Shown piece by piece: positions 1-11,239 of a DNA stretch of 64,000 bases; within the stretch, counting starts at the first letter, position 1, and every line of letters starts with the position of its first letter. Below the pieces are notes generated by a model. The model did not search any database and was not told the DNA's origin. It saw only the letters and a program-made list of their open reading frames with translations. The stretch lies in assembly GCA_029891345.1 (NCBI GenBank), contig CM056999.1, positions 29,547,418-29,611,417 on the forward strand. Direction: 5' to 3'. This DNA is from Dryococelus australis. Taxonomy: Eukaryota > Arthropoda > Insecta > Phasmatodea > Phasmatidae. A program made the position numbers and the translations under genes.

Positions 1-1513
1 GTGCCATCAGTGAAAGAACATTATCCCACAACAGAGACTGTAGGTCTCCATCCAGCGATTGATTACATTCCCGAATACCTTCGTATTCTGTTAAACACAA
101 TATTTGCGGGGAAAGATACTCAGCAGAAAGTGGCCAGCATAAGTCTGGCAATAACTCAAGCAGTTCGTCCAAGAGCTGTCATTGCACCATCGCAAATATA
201 TCTTGCAGTGCAAATGCATCACTTATATAGGTCAAAGTTTCTTGTGGACACCTGCTCTTCATATAGTGAAATGCACAGGTTTGAAAAAATGCTGCTATTT
301 TTGCTACTCCGAACATACTTGGAAGCGATATTAATGTAAGGAACACAGCCGTGCTATTTGCAGCAGATAATGTCGATCACAACATTATTACACTCATTGG
401 GCAAGGAACTTTTCACGGAATGGGTATGATAGCTGTATTGACACCAGGGCAGAAGACAGTGTACAGTTTACCTAGGCACAAAAGTATGGATATTAACATT
501 GTGGAGCTTTCAAAAGTTCCTATAATAGATAATTTTTCAACAAAAAACTTCCATCAAGATGTAAAATTCGCAGTACTTCCGAGTCTTCCAGAATGTGAAA
601 ATAAAGTGGATATATTGGGGGAATTATCATTCAGTTTCCGCAATGTACTGCCAGGTTGTCATGGGATGAAGCACATTATTAATCAAGGAAACGAACACCC
701 AGAGCAGGCTTCAATCAGGTATCTAACAATGATAGACATGTATTCCGGGGACAAGACTTGCATTCTTTCAACATCGGAGTTCCTTTGTAGACTTGCGACC
801 AAGCACCACCTTGAGCGTACAGCCAACTTCGATCAGCCTCTGGACTGGAAGGCCGTAGAGATAATCACCGACTCACCATTAGACAGCCACCTGAAATCCA
901 TTGCCCTGCTCCTAGGGAGCTTCCACTTGTTCATGAAATTTGCTGATAGTAGTTGATTCATTTATGGCAGGCGCAGGACTTACTTGACATTCTAGGAACA
1001 GTCTGTGGTGAGAATGCAGTAGCTCATATGATGACCGGGAAATCGGTTCAGAGAGTATTTCGTGGCCATCTTCTTGTAGAAAAAAGTCTAAATCGTATAA
1101 TGGTGTCCGAGATGACGAATGAAGACCTAGATTTTGCAACAATGGCTGGAACATGCGAGAAGGAGTATAGTGCACTATTGAATGGTGAGGTGACGTTAGA
1201 AACATTATTAAAATAAAAAACACTCAGTCAAATGAAAAGGAAGTTAGAGAAAAGGAAGATCGAACTGTGTGGTGGGTCTAAGACAAGTAAATTATGGTTA
1301 AATTATCAAAGGATTGTTGCAGTTGCCAGATGATTAATAATGGCAGATCGAACAGGTTCTTGGTTGAAGCACTTACATGCTGTTTCTCACTGCCTTCCAA
1401 TATTTGCAGCAGCAGGGCATTATAATTATTTGAAATCTGCACACTTCTATGTTCAAGAAATGACTCAACTTCACACAAACCATTCAGCTGTATTAAACAA
1501 TTTTGAGCATTAA
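1..1513 (+). pseudogene. Broken 3' portion of a multi-copy, function-unknown animal repeat protein
   Basis: A coding region already open at base 1 and ending at TAA 1511-1513. The frame changes three times. Frame 1 runs to about 288, where an A-run (284-289) is one base short. Frame 3 runs 291-956. Frame 1 is used briefly again at about 955-985 (reads SFMAGAGL). Frame 2 runs to the end, broken by TAA 1214-1216 and TGA 1331-1333. Blocks that look conserved are GTFHGMGMIAVLTPG, FDQPLDWKAVEII, GENAVAHMMTGKSVQR and MADRTGSWLKHLHAV. They remind me of an uncharacterised protein family present in many copies in animal genomes; that link is from memory. No catalytic motif or domain is recognised. At least three frameshifts and two stops make it a dead copy. 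The 5' part lies outside the window. Confidence 0.6.
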
Positions 1514-3447
1514 GTAATTAATGTTAAAATATATTATCAGTCTATTGGGTGTAATATATGGCTTCTTAATTATTTTAAAACAATAATTTACTATAAATAC
1601 TTACAGAAAACGGTTTTAACTTTTTTTGCTCTTCAAATTTTTGTAACTTAAACATCAATAACTTGTCAATAATAGACTGTGAATAATTCTAATTTAATTT
1701 AATTCTTATTTAATAATAAACTGAGAGTAATTTAATAGATTTCATTGAACTTCTTGGGTCTTAAAACATAAGCTTAGAACACCAAGAACTACCTTTCAAT
1801 GCTAAATTGTGTTTCACATATCTATTTTTAAGCTTTTGGCAGCCACTTTGGGCGCCATATTCGAAATTACCCGTTTCTAATTCTCCGATTAAAGTAGACT
1901 TTTAGTATGTCATTTAATACATCTGCTGCAGTCATAATCCGTTGAAAACCTTTTATATAAATGTTGTTGCTGTTCAAACATATATTTACCCATCTAAATG
2001 GAAACATTTGTTTAGGTGAGTGTTGCGTTAAACTTGCTCAAACAAGTTGTCCAGCTATACTCTGTCATCATCATGACTCAGTTATGAAACTTTTGTCAAT
2101 TAAACATAGAAGTCAAACATTTCATTCTTAATAAAATTGGATGTATTTGTTATTAATATAAATAGTAAAATGTATTAAAAGTTGTTTCAGAATAAACTAT
2201 GACAACTTCGAAGTCTTTTGCGTTTGGTACTTTAAAATTGTGCATAATATAAATCCAACTGTGCTCATTCATTACGCCTAGTTTTATTCACACTTAAACT
2301 ACAGAATAACGGTAACTTATTTAGCTAAAAAAATTTTTACAACCCTCCTTAAATAGCTTTTTTAAGCAACGTTTCGCAATTAAAGAAGAGTTAATTTTAT
2401 ATGATATATTAAGTTTCAATAACATTATAAAAATCCCTTTAAAATTAAAGTCATAGTCTTTTAGAATTCGATGCTCCATTCCTATCATATTAGTTGTGGC
2501 TACACCAACACATTTTTACGAACCATAAACAAATTTAATTTTATTGTATTGATGTTATCATGCTTTATAAAAATGAACTGGTTTTATTGGTTTACGACTG
2601 ATATTTTCCATACATAATGTTTTATTATAACATTAAATAAGAATTTAAAATTAATTTATTGCGACATTCACTCTTACACTAACCACTGACAAAATAAATC
2701 TTATGTGGGACGTAAAACACATGCTTTAATTTCGTATATGATATAGGGCATACATGATATGCCAAACGATTTTGTATTGTTAACATTCCAGCAATGCTAA
2801 TGCATGCTTGTCTTGATCAACATCGGTGGGAAAATGTATATAGCACGAAAATAAACATTCCGACAAATCCAAATTTTTTTAGCAAAGTGCACTTGCACTA
2901 GAATATGTTGCTTCTTTGTAAAAGTTATCTTTGGTTGTGCAAAAGTTATATAAATAAGGCAAGCTATTTTCAGAGGTACATATAACATCAGCAGCAAGAA
3001 TAATACGAGGATCAACCAGTAGCCGAGACACGCATTGGTTGTAACAAATAGATGGAATGTTATACAATCATATATATATATATATTTAAAAAAATGTAAA
3101 ATCTGCCTGGAACTGAAAAGTAACTGACTAAATAGACAAACCTCCCTCACTGTAGTCATATGATTCACAGGATAACACTCACTATCCTACGTATTTCCCT
3201 ATTTAGGAATGGTAATCGAGCAAATGTTCCTCATCATTATCTCCATATAGCTATAAAAATAATTTAAAAATGAAGATAAGGAAATATAAATTAGGTACAC
3301 TTGAAAGTAGAGTTTGATCAACTTTAGTATACTTGCATTCACTTTGTAGTTATTATATTGTTATTAGCCTGTAAATCGTTTTAGCTCTTATATTGCAACT
3401 AAGGTACTTGACAAGGTAGCCGGCTAAGCCAGTTCCGGGTTTAATTT
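1514..3447. other. AT-rich non-coding stretch
   Basis: No open frame here reads like a protein and no terminal repeats were seen. There is a short TA microsatellite at about 3070-3085. Confidence 0.5.
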
Positions 3448-3700
3448 GAGAGTTAAGAGATTTTGGGTGGCATCAATAGCCTTGTGTGAGGGCCATGGAG
3501 GATAAAATTGAGAAGGAAGTGGACAAATGCTGTAATGCAATGCCAAGGAAAATGAGACACTCCCGAGAAAATCCATCCAACAGAGGCTTCTTCAAACACT
3601 ATTTTCACATGGCAAAATCCGATCGTAACCATGTCGGGAGTTGAACCGATATCGCCTGACAGAGACGAGAGCCCTAGCCACTGTGCCAACCACGGACCCA
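3448..3700 (-). mobile_element. tRNA-derived SINE, copy 1
   Basis: On the minus strand the head carries an RNA polymerase III A box, TGGCACAGTGG (3678-3688), and a B box, GGTTCAACTCC (3638-3648), at tRNA-like spacing. The body holds a segment around 'actcccgagaaaatcc' that also occurs in the copies at 54576 and 63657. Shared head and body make this a SINE, not a tRNA gene. The tail limit is approximate and no target duplication was resolved. Confidence 0.7.
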
Positions 3701-4092
3701 CGTTCGACTTGGAAAACACAACATTCGTCTATGTGTGTGTGAAATATTCTTCATTCATATATCAATAAATTCATCAGAGCTAGCGGAAAACATTTCTATG
3801 TTCAGTAGTTCGATAAATTATGGCACAAAAATGTGTCCCTAAATATTCGTTCTTAAAAGGCAAGGAATGCAGCAGAGTGAAGCATGGCAACACTCCAGCC
3901 AGTACTGCGAACAATCGGGCGAGTGATCTCTCGGAATAGCCCTTCAGCCCAAGCCTAGTTCCTCGGCTCACCTAAGGGGACACACCTGTCCTTGGGAGTA
4001 TACAATACCACCCTTCCGCCTGTCACTGCCACTTTACCACCCCTCTTCCCGTTGCACACTATGGACGAAATGAGGGAATCGCCTAGTTATAT
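3701..4092. other. Spacer, somewhat GC-richer
   Basis: About 3880-4060 is richer in G+C than its surroundings. No gene, terminal repeat or tandem repeat was recognised. Confidence 0.35.
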
Positions 4093-4324
4093 GCTGTTCA
4101 CGGTAAAGTGAGAACTTTTTCAAGACACTTCCAACAGGCTTTATCTTTGATATATATATTTCATTACATCTTCAGACGTTAACTTTTGAAAAGAGTGAAA
4201 TGTATACTTTGTGTTTATTAGTCACATGACAGTGGTTGTATTTAAAAGTGGCCGAAAGATGGAAATTGACTAAAAGAAAATTTTTTGGAAAGCCTTAGAA
4301 AGTGCTCACTTTACCATGAACAGC
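4093..4324. mobile_element. MITE with GCTGTTCAC termini, copy 1 (short form)
   Basis: Inverted ends match closely: GCTGTTCACGGTAAAGTGAG at the left and the reverse complement of CTCACTTTACCATGAACAGC at the right. The ends are those of the roughly 417-bp family seen at 25746 and 32953, but this copy is 232 bp with a divergent centre. No coding content. The target duplication is unclear. Confidence 0.65.
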
Positions 4325-4894
4325 CTAGAGGGGAGAGCAGCATGATACAGGTCTTAAAATGTGCACAACATACCTACAGTTTTAAATAAAGGATTTAAAA
4401 ATTAAATGCCGTGGCAATGCCTTTTTTTTGCATGATTTTTCGCAGAAAACTATAGCTGATATCACTATAATTTGTGCTTCAAGTATTTATTTTCCAATGT
4501 ACTAAAAATCATGCGCAAAGTTACGCAATTTCATCATTTAAAAAAATATATTTAACATGAATAGAAAAGTAAAGTATAACCACAGCTCGAACAATTAAAT
4601 ATTTTACTAACGTGGAAAAAAATTTTGTTGCAATATATTTAATAGTTCCAAAATAACCATTATTACAAAACCACTGTGTGTTTCTCACTCCAGACGGGAC
4701 TATGTACCACTCTTAATTTACATACCCGACTGTAGCAAAAATTCGTGAAATTCTTGTATGAACCGGTTCATTGGTCTTCGATACATGTCACAAAACCTCA
4801 GTTATTCATGTGACGATATTTGTAAATGGAGAACAAAACGTTTTATTTATTACGAGCTGACTGGTGCTACTTCATTCGCATGACATTTAGGTAT
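4325..4894. other. AT-rich spacer
   Basis: No gene or repeat structure recognised. Confidence 0.4.
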
Positions 4895-5045
4895 TTGAAT
4901 CGCTCTATCCACTTAGCTAATAAGGCCCCACTTGGTATCGCTCTAGCCACTGACGCACTGCGGCCCCACTTTGAATAGTTCTATCCACTAAGCCACTACT
5001 GCTCCACTTGGAATAGCTCTAGCCACTGGGCCATTATGGATCTTG
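4895..5045. repeat. Minisatellite, four units of 37-38 bp resembling a tRNA/SINE A box
   Basis: Units lie at 4895-4931, 4932-4969, 4970-5007 and 5008-5045. Each has the plan TTGRATMGCTCTAKCCACT followed by a variable stretch ending near CCCCAC. The reverse complement of the fourth unit reads TGGCCCAGTGGCTAGAGC, matching the head of the SINEs in this window, so the array may have grown by duplication of a SINE head. Confidence 0.65.
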
Positions 5046-5589
5046 GGAAAGAAAGGACAGCCCATGGACAAAAAAGAAAGGAGAAATGACGAAACCTTCT
5101 TTAACAATGCCTTTTTTATGCAGTAATCCTAAGAAAAGCTTAATCCAGTAGCTATGTACATCCTTGGTCATCATATTTTCGGAACCGTTTGAGATATTTC
5201 GATGAAACAAATACTAAGTTAGTTCTGGGGTTATTATCTATAGGCTGTGTAAATTTGATGTCAATACGTTCAGTGATTTTTCAGTGAACTCTGTTCGGAC
5301 AGACAGACAGACAGACATGAAAAAATTAACATTACATGTGGCTTAGTAATCAAATATACTACATGAAAACAATTAAAAGTGGAAAATTCGAAAATCACAG
5401 ACAGACACTCCCATTTTATTTAGTTGTATAGATAAAATTCCATGATTGTATGGATAAACAAATTTAAATTTAAATATTTTATTTAGTTTCGTAGAAATAA
5501 CTCACTAAGATAACAGTTATAATTTGGCGCTATTCGGAAAATAAAAGACACACTTAAAGAACATAAATTAATATAGCTTAACACACTAC
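5046..5589. other. Spacer with a CAGA microsatellite
   Basis: A (CAGA)n run lies at about 5297-5318, preceded by sequence of the type 'gtttgagatatttcg'. A comparable arrangement occurs at about 17150-17195, suggesting two ends of one dispersed repeat family. Nothing else was recognised. Confidence 0.4.
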
Positions 5590-7200
5590 AATTTATTCGC
5601 CAGATTGGAAAGAAATCGGTTGATTAGTTTCTCGATATACGACATAAAAATTGTATTATTTCATGTATGGCTATCTTATAGAATGGCGACGAAATAGAGC
5701 CTTGCATTGGCAATTTTGATGGATTGATACTTTTAGCACACGAAGTTAAGTTGACATTTTTTTTTGTACTTACGTAGATAACAAGTTTTGATTTAAAATT
5801 TTTACATGTCAGCCATTTTGAAAATATGTGAGTCTGACATTTTCGATGTTTATCAGTTTACATGGCCTGCAATAGTGCTACTTATTTGGAAAATTTAGTA
5901 GAAGTCGGTTGTTTTTGGCAGATATCACATGATTTTGATTTGCAACGTGGTACTATTTCACAAAATGGTGGACACAAGATATTTTGTCTGCATTTGATGG
6001 CAAGTAATATATACCCAGCCTACAAAGTTTCATTGCAATTAGTTACTTGGTTTCGATTGATATAACATACAAAACTAAAACAGCTACATGGACGCCATTT
6101 TGAAAATAGGTTTTTTATAATACAAGAAAAGTCTAATTTAGCATCACCTACCGCAGTACTACTTGTATGCCATATTTGGTATAAATAGGTCAATTGTTTC
6201 CCGGGTTATTTCACAAAAAACTTGGACGCCAAAAGAGGTTGTGTGTGTAAAGTCTGTGCACGATAAAGTGAGAATTTTTGAAATCAACCTTAGAAAAAAG
6301 TCACTGCTCATGCATGCATATATTGTAACGGGAGCTCTGAGAGACATGCGCACAGTAAAGTTGGTAATGATGGATGGAAAGTAGTTACATATCTTAACGT
6401 CGAATTAGATGTGTTAGGTGACCATTTGTGATAAACTATTAGCTTCGCTTCCTGATTTTTTTAATGTATTAAAGTGTAAAATGAACATGTTTGTGAAATG
6501 TTTACATTTCTTATAATTTCGCAGTTTCGCTGGGACGAAGTATGGATCAAGTTATGATGCCCATGGCAATGTTAATTTTACATAAGGCGGAAGAATACAC
6601 GATGCGCGTACAAGTAGATCTTAAGCAGGTCTTTCAAAAGTCATTTTGAAAATAAGTGTCTGAAACGCTTTACACATATTTGTAGATGTCAACTGCCGCA
6701 GTTCTAATTGTTTGCCAAAGGTGATAGTAACCTGCAAATTGTTTCCCAAAATATTACACAAACATTTTATTAATTTATTTAGCGCTCCCTTACAAAATGA
6801 CAGATAAAATGCATTATTTTAGGATTATATGATGCCTGGTTAAAATCAGTCAAATGGTATAACAGTTGTGGGAAATAAACCTAAAATATTTGTACCGCCG
6901 CAATTTTGAAAACAAGTGCCTAATTAAGTTCAGTCATTTACATTTACCTGTCCTATCATAGTACTACATACTTTCCAAATTTGGCGAAAATCGGTTGAAT
7001 AGTTTTCGAGATATAACATAAAAACTTTATATATTCATGTGGCACTATCTTCCGAAATGGCAGACCAACAGCAATATCCACATATGAATTCAATGCTTAC
7101 AACGTGGGATGACAGAAAAAAATTGGTTTAAATCGGGTGAATGTTTTCAGAGATATGTATTAACCTAAATTTTAAAATGACCGCCATTTTGAGAGTAAGT
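5590..7200 (+). repeat. Degenerate tandem array, unit about 260-280 bp (array A)
   Basis: A recurring block (GTACTACTTGTTTGCCAAAT, then ATCGGTTGAATAGTTTTCGA, then CTATCTTCCAAAATGGC and CCATTTTGAAAATAAGTG) appears with anchors near 5595, 5874, 6155, 6700 and 6961. Uninterrupted spacings are about 279, 281 and 261 bp; the wider 6155-6700 gap contains a MITE. A second array with the same block lies at 15330. Units are strongly diverged. Short open frames inside are by-products of the repeat. Confidence 0.6.
6253..6647 (-). mobile_element. MITE of the GGCYGTTCAC family, copy 2, inside array A
   Basis: Read on the minus strand it matches the copy at 25746-26162 almost end to end, including GAAATCAACCTT near one end and CAAGTAGATCTTAAGCAGG near the other. 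The lower-coordinate terminus is recognisable (CTGTGCACGATAAAGTGAG). The other terminus is eroded and runs into array sequence. It interrupts one array unit, so it is younger than the array. Confidence 0.7.
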
Positions 7201-7529
7201 ACCCAGCATGGTCGAAAACTATAAAAGTAATGTGTATTTACCTAGTTATGTATGTGTATTGGGTTTGGAGAAACTCTTCTGAGGCTATAAAAATGGGTTA
7301 TTAAAGGGAAAAGAGGGGAGGGGGGTGCACACACAACAGACATACAGTCACACACATGCACACTGGCACACTGGCAGGAAAGTGATTTCATAGCCTTTTT
7401 TATTACACAGGGTAGTAGGTTTAAAAGACGCAGTACTCTTGACTTGCAGTCAACATAAACCATGGTAATGTGATTTCATCTTAAAAATATTAATTAATAT
7501 TCGTGTTTGTATACATTTGTAGAGGTTCA
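7201..7529. other. Spacer with purine-rich and CA-rich low complexity
   Basis: GGGA/GGGG-rich sequence at about 7305-7325 is followed by CA-rich sequence to about 7375. No gene recognised. Confidence 0.4.
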
Positions 7530-9515
7530 CTTTCTTGATGCACGATACGCAAGCAAACACGTGAAACGATCACAGTGGCAGGCAGGTATGCCAGTGAGGA
7601 GAATTTTGAGTTTTGCAACAAGCGTATTAAGTGTGAACCGATTTTCTAGTGTGGGTGAAGAATTTTCGGTATGGAAGTAACTAACATTGTCCCATAAATT
7701 TAGATTAAAGATTAATGTTACTCAAGCATTTAGAATTCGTGGTATTCTCCTAACTAACAGCACAGTTAAATCATACACAGTATTGCAATAATCAATGACA
7801 GGCCTTTTCAATGTCTAAATTTACGTGGTACAAACATTTCAAGGCACCATATGACGTGAATCGCGCAGTAAACTCTTGTACATATATCGGACACATGTTC
7901 TGCCCAGTGGATACGTTGATCCATAGCAAGGCTTAAGACTCTAAACACTCGACGAGAGATTTATATATACGTCATCAACCCAGATGTCCAGCACTGAAGT
8001 GCCTTTGGCTGTCGCAACTAGTGCAGGAAAACCTACCACTATGCACTTTGGTTTCAATGGATTTAATATCAGTTCGTTTTATGAAACCCATTTTAAAACC
8101 TCTTTCAAGTCTGCAATACTATTGTTAAAGATTTCACTCACAATGCTTATCCTATTGGCAGTATATAACTGAACGTCATCGGCATACATGAGGGATTTAC
8201 AGTTCCTCAGGCAACTGTGGAAGTCATTAATGAACATTGCGAAAAATAAAGGTCCTAAAACTGATCCTCGAGGTTCACCTCTTAGTTCACAAATAACCAT
8301 GTTAGCAACGATACTTCCACTACGACTTATCTGAAAAATTATAAAAAGTACTAAGTATAACTAGTAATAAGTCATGGTTGGCTGAATCGAAAACTTTACT
8401 GAAATATTTAAGTGTTACTAATGGAAAGTTTCTTTAGTCTATTGACAATCTTTGATTGTTTGTCACATTTAGAAAGAGCAATACATCAGGAGCTATGAAA
8501 TGGTCTGAAGCCAGACTGAAATTGATCGAGGAAATTATTTTCTGTGTTAAATGTTAGCACTTGAGTATGGACAAGGTATTTCAGAGCATTCGACAGCACA
8601 TGCTGCAATTTTAAATGAGGTAATTTAGGTATAGGACGTTCAAGAGCATACTTCTAGTTTCGTGGGAAATGATCGGCTGTCATTGACACGTTACAAATAA
8701 GTGTAAATGTGTGCAAAGCTGTCAGAGTTAAATTTACCACTTTTTGGAAATTTTGTCTGTACTTTGTGTTTTAGATTTAATATGATCTACAGCTCTGCAT
8801 ATCTTGCAGGGAGTGATTTCGGTTAAGATAGTTTATGTTTGTGTTGGAAAAATAGATACGTTCTAAGAATTTTTCCCGTATGCTCTGGTTTTTACAATTT
8901 ATACATGTTATGTAAAGTAGCTATTTGAGTCGTTTGGCGGATTGGTTAAACACATTTGCTTAATTTTAACCACGACTGCTCCTGATTTACGGAATCTTCC
9001 CCATATGTCTGAATTCGAATTATTAGTGTTTTCTAACTTACATAAATATTTTATTTTAACATTTTCTTTTAATCAGTCACACAAATAACTTATTGGCTTG
9101 TACTGTTTTTCCATCAATATTGGCTGCATAAGTGTTTAGTTTCCTTGCTTGGTAAAGCTTGGCCAGGACGATTCACGAAGTGGCATCAAGTTGCAACCTG
9201 GGTATGGGTGGATGGCTGATGCGTTTCGTTGCCACAGGAATGTGTTTGTCATACAGGCTGATTACATTATCATTTAATTAATCGTAGTGTATGATCTATA
9301 TTTTGTATTGTGAAAATTTCATGCTCTTTGATCTCGGTAGCATCTTTCAGTAGTGCATTTATGTCGAAGGATATGATATTTCTGTATGTTAGACATTTCG
9401 GTAGGAGTTTGGTTACTCTTACAGAATACGATACGTATACTAGGCCGTGATGTGATAGTCTGCGAATTGAAGTTTGGCCACTTGCAAGGATTTGATATAG
9501 TTTAGAAGTAAACAC
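7530..9515 (-). pseudogene. Non-LTR retrotransposon relic (Jockey/CR1-type reverse transcriptase)
   Basis: On the minus strand a linker region (9515-9270, LTYRNIISFDINALLK) leads into a reverse transcriptase. In order it shows FPRN-KYALERPIPK, FQSGFRPFHS, YFSKVFDSANHDLLL, RGSVLGPLFFAMFINDF and the catalytic YADD (8175-8186). The C-terminal part follows: LILNPLKPKC, MDQRIHWAEHVSDICTRVY, DYCNTVYDLTVLL and a stretch ending in ILLTGIPACHCDRFT. Several stops and frame changes interrupt it, including a stop just after KWVS and others in the 7.6-7.95 kb part. The apurinic endonuclease domain and ORF1 are missing, so it is 5' truncated, as is usual for such elements. The exact clade cannot be fixed by eye. 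Confidence 0.8.
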
Positions 9516-10260
9516 TAATACCTAACAACGTAAGTAGAATGATTTAGCGACGTTTGATACAAGGGCACGGGGAAGTGGAGCCAAAACCGGCCACCACCAT
9601 CCTGAAATTTTCCTTTCCCCCTCGAAATTCCCCATTTTCCCTAAAAAAAAAAGAAAAAAAAAGCACCGATCACCAATTTGCAAAAAAAAAAAAACCTGTC
9701 CCTCCGAAAGGCACTTTTCGATCCATTAGAAGGAATTTGGGGTGATCGTTTTCGAGGGCAGAGCAGTGACGGCCTTATTGGTTTTATAGGCATAGAGTAT
9801 GCCTAATCGATAAACAGGTCCCAGGGTCCGGATACAGAGCTGACCGTCCACTATCTCGGTTGTCAGACATTTTAGTTGCCATGTTGTATATCAGTGACAT
9901 TGAATTGACCTACCTTGACCCCAGTGACCTTTGACCTTGAACACATAAATTACAAGAAATCATAAAATAATTTAAATATAATTCTGAAAATTTCAAAAAA
10001 TATAAAAAAATTAAAATGTGTAAATATAATATTTTTAAAATTAAAATCTTAATGCTCTGGCGTGACACGATCTGGAATTGGAGTCAGAGCCGACCGACAG
10101 CCATGTTAATGTTACCCAACTACCATATTGGATGCAAGTAACCTTGACATTGAACCATTACCTTGAATCCAAAAAATGAAAACAAAAAATTCCAAAATTA
10201 TCAAAAAAACAAAGAATTTCCAACATATTTACAAAATCTATAAAAAAAAACTGTTCACAA
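9516..10260 (+). repeat. A-rich tracts and GACCTTGACC / CCATNTTGG repeat units
   Basis: Poly-A tracts (9643-9695) are followed by at least two copies of a unit combining a CCATGTTG or CCATATTGG motif, GACCTTGACC-type sequence and an A-rich tail (about 9850-10030 and 10080-10260). Related units occur at 13190-13430 and, inverted, at 14600-15300. Confidence 0.5.
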
Positions 10261-11239
10261 AGATTACATTTACAGAGGTTCCTTCCTAGCACCATACCTG
10301 TCATCGCTCTCCAATCAATTACATTGTATTAAAACTCCCCTCTCCTACCCCCTCACCATTGCCCATTCTGTCGAATGTACCCCACCTGCCATATCGTTTT
10401 CTTGTTTGTCATTTGTTCCTATTTTCAATACCTAGGTGGTGCTGATGACTCCGACCACCCTGTTGGATCTATGAGACCTTCATCTTGACGTCAGATCGTT
10501 GGCCTTGACTTGGTACTCTCGCCCTTGGATAACACTGAACCTGGAAAATCCAAAAATATTCCAAAAAATATATATTTAAAGAAAACTTTTTCAGTCAGCT
10601 CCGCACACTCTGCAATCAGTTCTGCATGCTCTGCAATCAACTCTGCAATCTCCGCAATCCTCAGTAAACTTTCCATAAATCCTCCAATATTTCCATCAAT
10701 CCATCGCAATCCTCCTCCTCAGCAATATTTCCATCAACCTTTCGCAATCTTTTGCAATCTCTCCATTAATATTTCGATGAATCTCGCAATCTTTCCATCA
10801 GTCTCGTAATATTTACCTCAGTCTTCCAACATTTCCATAATCCTTACGATGAATCGCCACACCTAGATCGAACCTTAGATCAATCCATGGGTTGGTTCCT
10901 ATCCATGTATATATCAATTTAATTTGTATGCCAACTGTCTCCAAATTTGTACGTGATGACAGACTTAATAATTTGTATTCAGTACACTATCTTAGCATTT
11001 TTGTACTTAAACTCCTCATTAATACCATGTATGCAGTTCTTTACATTAATAGTTAATGCTTATAGCACCACTCTAAATTTGTGAGGGAAAAAAGAATACA
11101 ACACACCAAAATAAAGAAAAAACTTTTATCTTAGAATATGTTATTATTATTATTTGGTAATTATGATTCCAGAAAAAAAAACAGGTCATATCATCGTGTA
11201 ATACAACTCTTAACACACAGTTCATCGATGATTGGATAT
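10261..11239. other. Spacer with pyrimidine-rich GCAATC low complexity
   Basis: About 10580-10860 is built from irregular repeats of CTCCGCAATC, TTTCCATCAAT and similar words. The rest is AT-rich without recognisable features. Confidence 0.45.

Noticed and set aside
2797-3168. 123-codon minus-strand frame
   Set aside because: Composition is that of AT-rich noise (many F, L, I, Y, C, K) with no motif.
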